Origin: CAYQQU01 sp964419545
GTDB lineage: Bacteria; Bacteroidota; Bacteroidia; Chitinophagales; Saprospiraceae
Assembly (NCBI GenBank): GCA_964419545.1
Contig: CAYQQU010000020.1
Location: forward strand, 16,228 to 80,227
Length of the DNA: 64,000 nt
Direction of reading: 5' to 3'
In this document: piece after piece, positions 16,233 to 24,340 of the stretch
Position numbering within the stretch: position 1 is the stretch's first letter
How the letters are laid out: each line of letters opens with the position of its first letter
Translations under genes and position numbers: made by a program
The notes under the pieces: model-generated
Told to the model about the DNA's origin: nothing
What the model saw: the letters and a program-made list of their open reading frames with translations, nothing else
Databases searched by the model: none

Positions 16233-17828
16233 TCAGGATATCGGTTTGTCTTTGGTCTGTTTCTTTTGTTTTTCGATCAGGTCGTTCAGGACCTTGCGGT
16301 AGGACTGCCGCTCGCGCATGCGGTCGTATTGCTCCATCTCTTCATATTCTCCGTGCAGGCCTTTCAGCAGGCTGTAACACATGATAAACAGAATAATGGT
16401 GAAAGGCAGGCCGGTAGCAATAGCCGCCGTCTGCAGCGCTCTGAGCCCTCCGCCCAGCAGCAGGGTCGCCGCCACCGCGCCTTCGGTTACCGCCCAGAAG
16501 ATGCGCTGCCCTACCGGCGCATCGAGCTTCCCGCCGGCCGTGATGCTGTCGATCACCAGCGAGCCCGAATCGGAGGAAGTGACGAAAAAGCTGGTGACCA
16601 GCGTGATGCCGATCAGCGAGGTCACAAAGGATAAGGGGTATTCTTCCAGCATCACGAACAAAGCCGTAGCGATATTTTCGTTGACCGCGTCGGTGATGTT
16701 GGCCATGCCGTTGAGCTCAAGGAACATGGCCGATCCGCCGAATACCGACATCCAAAGAAATGTCAGGATGCTGGGCACCAGCAAGACGCCCAGGAAAAAC
16801 TCCCGAACGGTGCGGCCCTTCGATACCCGGGCGATGAACATCCCGACGAAGGGCGACCAGGAGATCCACCAGGCCCAGTAAAATACCGTCCAGTCGTGCT
16901 GCCATCCCGTCTGGGCGTAGGTTTCCGTCCAGGAACCCAGCTCCACCAGCTTCTGGAAATAATAGCCGGTATTCTGAATGAAGGAGTCCAGCAGAAAGAC
17001 GGTGGGGCCAATGATGAGCATGGCGACGAGGAATACCAGCCCGAGCCGCATATTCACCTCGCTGAGGACGCGCACGCCCTTGTCGAGGCCGAGCACCACC
17101 GAAATGGTCGCGCCGCCGGTGATGACGGTGATGAGCAGCACCTGCATGGTTACGGTATCGGGCAGGTTGAATAAGAAATGGAGCCCCGCCGATACCTGCT
17201 GGGCGCCGAACCCGAGCGAGGTCGCCAGTCCGAACAGCGTGGCCACCACCGCTACGATATCGACCAGGTTGCCGAACCAGCCGTGGATGCGCTCGCCGAT
17301 GAGCGGGTAGAAGACGGAGCGCAGCGTCAGGGGCAGCTTGCGGTTGAAGGTGAAAAAGGCAAGGGCCATGCCCACCATGGCGTAGATCGCCCAGGCGTGC
17401 AGCCCGTAGTGCAGAAAGGTCAGGCGCATGGCGTTCTGAGCGGCTTCCGGCGACTGGGGCGCTCCGTATGGCGGATTGCTGAAGTGCGTCATGGGCTCGG
17501 CTACGCTGAAGAACAACAGCCCGATGCCCATGCCGGCGCTGAACAGCATGGCGAACCAGGCAAAAGTGGAGAACTCGGGCTTGGCGTCCCGCCCGCCCAG
17601 GCGTATGCGGCCCAGTTTACTTACGATAAAATAAAGCGAAAACGCCAGAAATACGTTGACGGCCAGCACGAATAACCAGCCGGCGTTACTGGATATCCCG
17701 CCCTGTACCGTGGTAAAGATCTCTTCCATCGGCTTCCCGATCACCAGGGTGAGCACGATAAATAACAAGATGACTCCGGCGGCAGGATAAAAAACCGGCG
17801 CGTGAATGTCGAAGTACTTATTCTTCAT
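16233..17828 (-). CDS. BCCT family betaine/choline/carnitine transporter
   Basis: 531 aa with about 12 hydrophobic segments. Family marks include the glycine-rich MGIGLLFFSVAEP stretch in TM3 and WAWWISWSPFVGMFIARVS in the conserved TM8 region, which contributes aromatic residues to substrate binding. Probable role is uptake of compatible solutes such as glycine betaine under osmotic stress, at the inner membrane. It is the first gene of a two-gene operon with the universal stress protein. Confidence 0.92.
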   Translation of the reverse strand: MKNKYFDIHAPVFYPAAGVILLFIVLTLVIGKPMEEIFTTVQGGISSNAGWLFVLAVNVFLAFSLYFIVSKLGRIRLGGRDAKPEFSTFAWFAMLFSAGMGIGLLFFSVAEPMTHFSNPPYGAPQSPEAAQNAMRLTFLHYGLHAWAIYAMVGMALAFFTFNRKLPLTLRSVFYPLIGERIHGWFGNLVDIVAVVATLFGLATSLGFGAQQVSAGLHFLFNLPDTVTMQVLLITVITGGATISVVLGLDKGVRVLSEVNMRLGLVFLVAMLIIGPTVFLLDSFIQNTGYYFQKLVELGSWTETYAQTGWQHDWTVFYWAWWISWSPFVGMFIARVSKGRTVREFFLGVLLVPSILTFLWMSVFGGSAMFLELNGMANITDAVNENIATALFVMLEEYPLSFVTSLIGITLVTSFFVTSSDSGSLVIDSITAGGKLDAPVGQRIFWAVTEGAVAATLLLGGGLRALQTAAIATGLPFTIILFIMCYSLLKGLHGEYEEMEQYDRMRERQSYRKVLNDLIEKQKKQTKDKPIS

Positions 17829-17853
17829 AAGGTTACACTTGTAAAATAAACGA

Positions 17854-17886
17854 GGAATGCGCGGCGTTGAGGGCGCCGCGCATTCC
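17854..17886 (-). terminator. Strong hairpin after susD, before the BCCT gene
   Basis: A 13-bp GC-rich stem (ggaatgcgcggcg and its complement) around a short loop, followed on the minus strand by a T-rich tract. It lies between the SusD stop and the BCCT start, consistent with termination of the SusCD transcript. Confidence 0.6.
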
Positions 17887-18044
17887 AGCTAATGGTGTTG
17901 AACAAAAGTCGTGGATGAGCCTCCTGTGAAAAGGAGCGCTATAAAAAATTGGTTGTCAATTTGTTAAGCAGGTTCCTTTGCAGGGAACGCTCCACACCAC
18001 CAATACGATGTTGGCATATATCAGTAAGAACTTTATTCACCATA

Positions 18045-19529
18045 TCACTGCACCAGCCAGATGGCGGCGTTCTGCGAATTGTCGCCGCCCAAACGATCTA
18101 CCGCTGCATTGAAATTAGCAGCGTTCAGGCTCTGCTCCTGACCGGGGTACAGGAAGCGGAGCGGCAGTTCGTCATTGTTGAAGTTGGAGCAGGGCGGATC
18201 GAGGAACGGAATGCCGTCCCAGCTCATGCCGCTCTCAAAGTACCAGCGGCGCACCTCGAAATAGGGCTCCAGGCCGTGGAAGAACAAAGCAACCCACTTC
18301 TGCTCCCAGATGTCGGTGACTTCTTCGTAGGCCACGCCGGAATTTTCGTAGAACTCGTCGAAGGACGTCCACTTCGTCGGCTCCAGGTCGACCTGGTGAT
18401 AGGCCATCGACGCTTCGATACCGGCGCGGTAGAGGGTTTCGATATCTTCCGAGATCCATCCTTTCGCGGAGGCTTCCGCCAGCAGGAAGGCCACTTCGGA
18501 ATAGGTCATGATGATGCCTTCGGCAATGTCGATACCCAATTGGCTGGCCGTGGTTTGTGCGTTGTCGATCCAGTACTCGGCGCCCAGGCGGGAGCCGCCT
18601 TTGCCGCATTCGTCGCTGGCCGCGCCGTTGGTGGCGCCGCTGAAGGAACCCTCTTCGGTGTAGAGGTCGTTATTCGGCCGCGCATAGCGGAACTGGCGGG
18701 GATCGTCGTATTCGTCGAACAAATTGACCGTAGTGATGCTGATCGCGACCGCGTCGAAGTCGCCCTGCTTGAGCGGAATGAGCGGAAACTGATTAGGAAA
18801 ACCGGCCAGGTAGGTGAGCGTGGCGTTATCGTCGTTGCTCTTCATGATGTTGCCGGCCTCGACGATGTCGGCGAAGCGCGCGCCGGCGTCCGACAGCTGG
18901 TTATTGGCGGTCATCAGCAGGCGCAGGCGCAGGGAGTTGGCCAGTTTGCGCCACTTTGAAGCATCGCCGTTGAAGATGATGTCGCCGTTGATCGTACCGG
19001 AACCGTTGGCGAACAGGTCATCGGCCCGCTCCAGTTCCGAAAGGAGGTCGGCGTAAATCTCGGATTGCTGGTCGTAAACCGGCGTGAAGTTGTCCTCGTC
19101 GCCGCTGATGCCTTCGAAGTAAGGCACGTCACCGTAGGCGTTGGTCAGGGTGGCGAAGATCCACGACCGGAGGACGATGGCCGCGCCTTCCAGGTTGGTA
19201 TTGCCCTGGTCGAGGGCGATCTCTTCTACGGCCAGCGCGTCGGTCAGGCTGCCGTAGAGCCCTTCCCATACCGTCGGAAAAGCGTTCCAGTTGTAGGCGT
19301 CCACCTCGGTGCGCAGCGTCTTGGCCGTTAGTTGTGCGGCGTTGTTGCCCAGCAGGAAAGATTCCGTGACCATGGTATTGACGCTGTTCCGGATGGCGGA
19401 AGTGAACAGCACGTCGGGCGATACCGTAGTGGGCTCGTTGGGGTTTTCGTTGAATTCTTCGAATTCGTTACAAGCCGTTGCCAGAAAGAGGGCGAGGACG
19501 ATAAAGGATATTGATTGTAATATTTTCAT
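18045..19529 (-). CDS. SusD/RagB-family outer-membrane lipoprotein (SusD-like 2 type)
   Basis: 494 aa with a lipoprotein signal (lipobox LATAC, Cys 20). The opening CNEFEEFNENPNEPTTVSP is typical of the SusD-like_2 subgroup, as is the short late section (WEQKWVALFFHGLEPYFEVRRW) and the DELPLRFLYP end. SusD proteins cap the SusC channel and capture substrate at the cell surface. The gene follows susC (72-bp gap, same strand). No glycosidase, peptidase or regulator adjoins the pair, so the substrate cannot be inferred; many SusD-like_2 systems are not polysaccharide systems. Confidence 0.93.
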   Translation of the reverse strand: MKILQSISFIVLALFLATACNEFEEFNENPNEPTTVSPDVLFTSAIRNSVNTMVTESFLLGNNAAQLTAKTLRTEVDAYNWNAFPTVWEGLYGSLTDALAVEEIALDQGNTNLEGAAIVLRSWIFATLTNAYGDVPYFEGISGDEDNFTPVYDQQSEIYADLLSELERADDLFANGSGTINGDIIFNGDASKWRKLANSLRLRLLMTANNQLSDAGARFADIVEAGNIMKSNDDNATLTYLAGFPNQFPLIPLKQGDFDAVAISITTVNLFDEYDDPRQFRYARPNNDLYTEEGSFSGATNGAASDECGKGGSRLGAEYWIDNAQTTASQLGIDIAEGIIMTYSEVAFLLAEASAKGWISEDIETLYRAGIEASMAYHQVDLEPTKWTSFDEFYENSGVAYEEVTDIWEQKWVALFFHGLEPYFEVRRWYFESGMSWDGIPFLDPPCSNFNNDELPLRFLYPGQEQSLNAANFNAAVDRLGGDNSQNAAIWLVQ

Positions 19530-19601
19530 AAGTCAGTTTTTAAAGCTACAAAATAGGGTAGGGAGAAAGCCGGTCTTTCTCCCCGTGGGTTGTTGCGTCG
19601 A

Positions 19602-22600
19602 TCAGAAGCCGAGGTTGAGCGAGAAGCCGAAGCTGCGCGTAGACGGCAGCTGGGTGCTTTCAAAGCCGTTGACGAACAGGCCGTTCCGGATCGAGTAAGT
19701 TTCCGGGTCGATCGAAGGCACGTCGGTAAAGAGCAACAGGTTGCGACCGATCAGCGAGACGCTGGCGGAACCGATGCCGATCGATTCCAGCCAGGCGCTG
19801 GGCAGCTGGTAGGTCAGGCTGAGTTCGCGCAGCTTCACGTAGGTGGCGTCGTAGGTAGCCGCTTCGATATTGTCGCGGTTGAAGCCGTTGCCGTAGTAGT
19901 TGTAGAAGTAGCCGACGTAGCCGACGCCGCCCGGCTTGACGAGTTCGCTTTCCCACTGGCCGGTATCGTCGTTGAAGTTCCAGGTCATGCCGTCGTTGTC
20001 TACCAGCTGGTCGTTGCGAACCGGGCCGTTGTCGTTGAAGAGGATGTCGCCGTTGTCGTCCGTAGCATAGCCGTACATGAGGCCCGGAGCGACGACGCCG
20101 CCTTCTTCTTCCAGGGTGTATACCGGGTTGCCGTTATTGTCGTAATCTACCGAATACACCACGCGGCCTTCGGTGGTCAGCAGGTCGAGGTTCGGATCGT
20201 CTTCGTTGGTGATCGTGCCGCCGGTGGCCATCAGGGCGTGTGTACGCGAGTAGATGTTGCCGCCGAACTGTCCGTCGAACAGGATACCCAGGCTGAAATT
20301 ACCCAGCGTGAAGGTATTGTAGATGCCGGCGCGCAGGTCCGGCTGGAAAGAACCGGCGGATACTTTTTCGTCCGTCAGCAGCGGCAGGCCGTTTTGGTGA
20401 ATGATCTGGCCGTCGTCGGAGCGCTGGAAGCCGAGGCCGTAGAGCTGCCCCAGCAGTTCGCCTTCTTCGGCGACGTACTCGAGGTCGGCGCCGCCTTCAT
20501 CACCGGGGAAGACGTCGGCGATGATGGAGTAGCGGCCGCTGGAAATGATGTCGGGCAGCGATTCGACGATCGCGCGGTTGTGACCGAGGTTCAGCGTGAT
20601 GTCCCAGCTGAAATTGGGCGTCTGGACGGGGATAGCGCTCAGCAGTACTTCGACGCCGCGGTTGCGGATCTCGCCGCCGTTGGTCAGTCGGAAGTCATAC
20701 CCGCTGGAGGCGGCTACCGGCAGGAAGATCACCTGGTCGAAGCTCAGCATGTCGTAGTAGGTGGCGTCGAGGCGCAGGCGATCGTTCAGGAAACGGACGT
20801 CGACGCCGAATTCCAGGGCCTGGGTGCGTTCGTTGGTCAGGTCGGGATCGCCGATGGTGCGGTTGGTGGTAAAGACGGAGCTGGAGCCGAAGGCCGGCCG
20901 GGGCGTAAAGGTATTGCCGAAGGCGTAGGCCGGCGCACCGTTACCCACCTCGGCGTAGGCGCCTTTGAGTTTCAGGAAGGAGAGCGCGGAGTTGGCGCTC
21001 AGGTTCAGCTTCTCGGAAAGCACCGCACTCAGCGATACCGAAGGATAGAGGAAGCTGTAGTCGGAATCGTCCAGGCCGATCTCGGGATTGACCAGCGTGC
21101 TGTTCCAGTCCTGACGCACGGAAGCGTCGAGGTAGAGGAAATTGTCGTAAGAAACAGTTGCGATACCGAACAGGCTGTTGATGCCCAGCCGGGTTTTTTG
21201 CGATTCTACGAGCACGCCGGAGCGGGCGTTCGACAGGGTGTAGATACTTTCGTCGGTGCCGAAGAACTTCAGCTCGGGGTTGTTGGCCACGAGGAAGTTG
21301 GCGTTCTGACGCATGATGTTACCCCCGATCTTCAGGTCGAGGTCGAAGAGCGAGCTGTTCGACCGGTTGGTGTGGTAGCTGAGGATGGCCTCGGCATTGG
21401 TTTCGGAAAAGGATATTTCGTCTTCGCGGTAGCTGCCCTGGAGCACCCCTTTGGTGGAGGGGGCGCGGCGGAACTGGCGCTCGTCGTTGACGACGTCGGC
21501 GCCGTAGCGCAGGCGGATGTCGAAGTTGTTATTGAATTCGTAAGAAACCTGGAAGTTACCGATCAGTCGGTCGCTGGTAAAGGAGTTGGTATTTTCGTTG
21601 GCGATAAACCAGGGGTTGTTCACCCACAGGTCTTCCACGTAGCGCTGCTGTACGCCTTCCTGGCCCGGCTCCCAGTAATCGCGCAGGTCGTCGATTTCGA
21701 CCTGGCGGGGATACCACAGCCAGCCGTACATCACGGAAGACGATTCGTCGTAGCCGGCGTTGGGAATGTTATCGGAGCCGGAGCTGACGTACATGGCGTT
21801 GAGGCGGACTTTCAGCCGCTCGTCGAAGATATTGCGACCGATGCTCGCCTGGAAGGTGTTCCGCAGCAGGTCGGTATTGGGTACGATGCCGCGGTTGCTG
21901 GTATTGGTGTACGAGAGGCGGAAGTCGCCGTTATCCGTGTTGTTGTTGATGGCGATGTTGTTGATGCTCGTGATGCCGGTGCGGAAGAAGTTGCGGATGT
22001 TGTCGGGGGCCGGCGTAAAGGGCGTCGGTTCGCCGTCGGAATTGAACTGCTTGATCAGCTGGCCGTTCATGCGCGGGCCCCAGTTTTCGCCGTAGGCTTC
22101 GTAGATCAGCTCGCCGTCGGCGGGGTCGCTGGATACTTTTTCGTCGCCGTTGAAGTCGAACCCGGCGTAGTTCGTGCCGTCCAGGTAGCTGTAGATGCCC
22201 CGGGCGCCGAAGCCGAACTCATTCTGGTAGTTGGGCAGCTTGAGGATGGTCTCGGCGGTAGTGGTGGAGTTCACCTCTACGCCCCAGCCCTGAGCTGCTT
22301 CGCCCGTCTTGGTTTCGATGAGGATGACGCCGTCGGCGGCCCGCGAACCGTAGAGCGCGGAAGCGGCCGGTCCTTTGAGGACGTTGATCGAGGCGATGTC
22401 ATCGGGGTTGACGATCTGGGCGGCGTTACCGAAGTCGATGGTCGTGGAACCGTTCAGGCCGTCGTCAAAACTGTAAAGGTCGTTGGTGATGGGAATGCCG
22501 TTGACCACGAAGAGCGGCTGGTTGTTCCCCAGCAGAGAAGCGGCGCCCCGGATGTTGATGTTGGCCGAGGCCGTCGGGCCGGCCGAGCTGCCCGTTACGT

Positions 22601-23081
22601 ATACGCCGGAGGCTTTACCGGCCAGGGCGTTGGTGACGTTGGTGGGCTTGACCTTGGCGATCTGCTCGGCGCCGAGTTTCTGCACGGAATATCCCAGGGC
22701 TTTTTCTTCGCGCTCGATCCCCAATGCGGTGACGACGACTTCGTCGAGCGAAATTTGCTCTTTCATCGTAATATTGAAGGTCGACTGGCCTTCGATGGGA
22801 ATTTCCTGCGTGGCGTAGCCGACGTAGGAGATGACGAGGGTGGTGGCTTCAGCGCCGACCGTGAGCTCAAAGTTTCCGTTGAAATCAGTTACCGTACCGG
22901 CGCTGGTGTTGCCCTTGACATACACGTTGGCGCCGATGAGCGGCTCGCCGTCACTGTCGGTAACGGCGCCCGTAAGAGTGGTCTCCTGAGCCCAGCCCAT
23001 TGCTGTAAATAAAAGGAAGACAAACAGAAAAGCTATTCTTTGCAAGATTAGCTTCTGATCTGAGGTTTGTGAAAGCTTCAT
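19602..23081 (-). CDS. SusC/RagA-family TonB-linked outer-membrane transporter
   Basis: 1159 aa. Signal peptide (about 1-31), then a carboxypeptidase-regulatory-like domain (TTLTGAVTDSDGEPLIGANV ...), the linker SLDEVVVTALGIEREEKALGYSVQ which marks SusC proteins, a plug domain (LAGKASGVYV ... NPDDIASINVLKGPAASALYG) and a long beta-barrel ending SFGFSLNLGF. It transports ligands delivered by the downstream SusD using TonB energy. A good Bacteroidota promoter lies 30-58 bp upstream. Confidence 0.96.
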   Translation of the reverse strand: MKLSQTSDQKLILQRIAFLFVFLLFTAMGWAQETTLTGAVTDSDGEPLIGANVYVKGNTSAGTVTDFNGNFELTVGAEATTLVISYVGYATQEIPIEGQSTFNITMKEQISLDEVVVTALGIEREEKALGYSVQKLGAEQIAKVKPTNVTNALAGKASGVYVTGSSAGPTASANINIRGAASLLGNNQPLFVVNGIPITNDLYSFDDGLNGSTTIDFGNAAQIVNPDDIASINVLKGPAASALYGSRAADGVILIETKTGEAAQGWGVEVNSTTTAETILKLPNYQNEFGFGARGIYSYLDGTNYAGFDFNGDEKVSSDPADGELIYEAYGENWGPRMNGQLIKQFNSDGEPTPFTPAPDNIRNFFRTGITSINNIAINNNTDNGDFRLSYTNTSNRGIVPNTDLLRNTFQASIGRNIFDERLKVRLNAMYVSSGSDNIPNAGYDESSSVMYGWLWYPRQVEIDDLRDYWEPGQEGVQQRYVEDLWVNNPWFIANENTNSFTSDRLIGNFQVSYEFNNNFDIRLRYGADVVNDERQFRRAPSTKGVLQGSYREDEISFSETNAEAILSYHTNRSNSSLFDLDLKIGGNIMRQNANFLVANNPELKFFGTDESIYTLSNARSGVLVESQKTRLGINSLFGIATVSYDNFLYLDASVRQDWNSTLVNPEIGLDDSDYSFLYPSVSLSAVLSEKLNLSANSALSFLKLKGAYAEVGNGAPAYAFGNTFTPRPAFGSSSVFTTNRTIGDPDLTNERTQALEFGVDVRFLNDRLRLDATYYDMLSFDQVIFLPVAASSGYDFRLTNGGEIRNRGVEVLLSAIPVQTPNFSWDITLNLGHNRAIVESLPDIISSGRYSIIADVFPGDEGGADLEYVAEEGELLGQLYGLGFQRSDDGQIIHQNGLPLLTDEKVSAGSFQPDLRAGIYNTFTLGNFSLGILFDGQFGGNIYSRTHALMATGGTITNEDDPNLDLLTTEGRVVYSVDYDNNGNPVYTLEEEGGVVAPGLMYGYATDDNGDILFNDNGPVRNDQLVDNDGMTWNFNDDTGQWESELVKPGGVGYVGYFYNYYGNGFNRDNIEAATYDATYVKLRELSLTYQLPSAWLESIGIGSASVSLIGRNLLLFTDVPSIDPETYSIRNGLFVNGFESTQLPSTRSFGFSLNLGF

Positions 23082-23110
23082 AAACTAAATTTTTTTCAGA
23101 AAATCGATCG

Positions 23111-23139
23111 CAAAACTAAAAATAGTCATTTATTTTCAA
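23111..23139 (-). promoter_or_regulatory. Predicted susC promoter (TTG-N18-TAGTTTTG)
   Basis: On the minus strand, TTG at 23139-23137 and TAGTTTTG at 23118-23111 are separated by 18 nt, matching the Bacteroidota primary-sigma promoter. It sits 30 nt before the susC ATG. Confidence 0.6.
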
Positions 23140-23197
23140 TAGAAACTATTTGCACTAATGATAAAAAATCGACAATGTTTTGAAAAACAGTCATAAA

Positions 23198-24274
23198 ATG
23201 AGACAGCTTTTACTTGCCGCAATGCTTTTAATGGTAAACTATTTTTCCGCCGGCGCACAGGAACCGCCTCCGGACACGCTGGTGGTGGGGGTTAAAGACG
23301 CACCGCCCTTTATTTTTCTGGAACCGGATGCCGCGCCCACCGGAATCAGCGTATGGCTATGGGAACAGATGGCCGCCGACCTGGGCCTGGCCTACCGCTA
23401 CGAATCGCTCACGCTGGAAGCTCTGCTCGACAGCCTGGAGACAGGGGCGGTCGACCTGTCGATCAACCCGCTGACGGTCACCAGTGAGCGCATCGAGCGC
23501 ATCGATTTTACCCAGCCCTTTTTTGTTTCGAACTCGGCGATCGCCGCGCCGGCCAGCGGCGGCGTGAATAGCATGCTGCAGTTCGTGCTGCAGTTTTTTT
23601 CGCTGAATTTTCTGAAAGCGGTCTTTTTTCTGTTCGGCGTTATCTTTGTTTTCGGCTTTGTCGCCTGGTTGTTCGAGCGGCGGCAAAATCCCGAAGAGTT
23701 CGAGCCGGGCTGGCGAGGCCTGTGGAGCGGTATCTGGTGGTCGGCCGTCACCATGACTACGGTGGGCTACGGCGATAAGTCGCCCCGTTCGCTGGGCGGA
23801 CGCATCGTGGCGCTGGTCTGGATGTTCACCGCCATCATCATCATTTCCGGGTTCACGGCGGCGATCGCCTCTTCCCTTACCGTCACCCAACTGGGCAGCA
23901 CCATCGAAGACCTCAACGATCTGCGGGATAGCCAGGTAGCGACAGTGACCGCTTCGGCTAGCGAAGATTTCCTGAAAAGCCAGTTTATCGACGTGTCTGG
24001 TGTCGAGACCCTGGAAGACGGGCTCAACGCCCTGGTATCCGACCAGATCGAAGCCTTCGTCTACGATGAACCGATCCTGCGCTACGCCATCCAGCGGGAT
24101 AGCTTCGCCGAATTGCGGGTGCTGCCTTTTCGGTTCAACCAGCAGTACTACAGCTTTGCGTTGCCGAAAGCGAGCCCGCTGATCGCAACGCTCAACCCGG
24201 TGCTCCTGAGAACGATAGAAGAACAATCGTGGCGGGTGGTGCTCAGCGAATATCATCTGACGGAGTTTAAGTAG
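23198..24274 (+). CDS. GluR0-like ligand-gated potassium channel
   Basis: 358 aa from the ATG at 23198, which gives a clean signal peptide (MRQLLLAAMLLMVNYFSAGA); a TTG at 23180 is less likely. Architecture: a periplasmic solute-binding lobe (VVGVKDAPPFIF ... DLSINPLTVTSERIERIDFTQPF), a transmembrane pore module with the potassium filter TTVGYGD, then the second half of the binding domain. A split SBP_bac_3 domain with an inserted pore is the hallmark of prokaryotic ionotropic glutamate receptors such as GluR0. The ligand is probably an amino acid. It is divergent from susC. Confidence 0.93.
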   Translation: MRQLLLAAMLLMVNYFSAGAQEPPPDTLVVGVKDAPPFIFLEPDAAPTGISVWLWEQMAADLGLAYRYESLTLEALLDSLETGAVDLSINPLTVTSERIERIDFTQPFFVSNSAIAAPASGGVNSMLQFVLQFFSLNFLKAVFFLFGVIFVFGFVAWLFERRQNPEEFEPGWRGLWSGIWWSAVTMTTVGYGDKSPRSLGGRIVALVWMFTAIIIISGFTAAIASSLTVTQLGSTIEDLNDLRDSQVATVTASASEDFLKSQFIDVSGVETLEDGLNALVSDQIEAFVYDEPILRYAIQRDSFAELRVLPFRFNQQYYSFALPKASPLIATLNPVLLRTIEEQSWRVVLSEYHLTEFK

Positions 24275-24329
24275 GTTTAGGTTGAGGTTGAGGTTTAGGT
24301 TGAGGTTGAGGTTGAGGTTTAGGTTGAGG
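24272..24329 (+). repeat. Hexanucleotide array (GAGGTT/TAGGTT)n
   Basis: About 9.7 units of a 6-bp repeat, mixing GAGGTT and TAGGTT, begin at the GluR0-like stop codon and end 11 bp before the pbpC start. Three related arrays occur at 39360, 41874 and 44205. Confidence 0.9.
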
Positions 24330-24340
24330 AAAATGGATCA

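Noticed and set aside
19590..23012. 1140-aa open frame antisense to susC
   Set aside because: Low-complexity Val/Gly/Asp-rich translation typical of a GC-rich antisense frame; susC is certain on the other strand.
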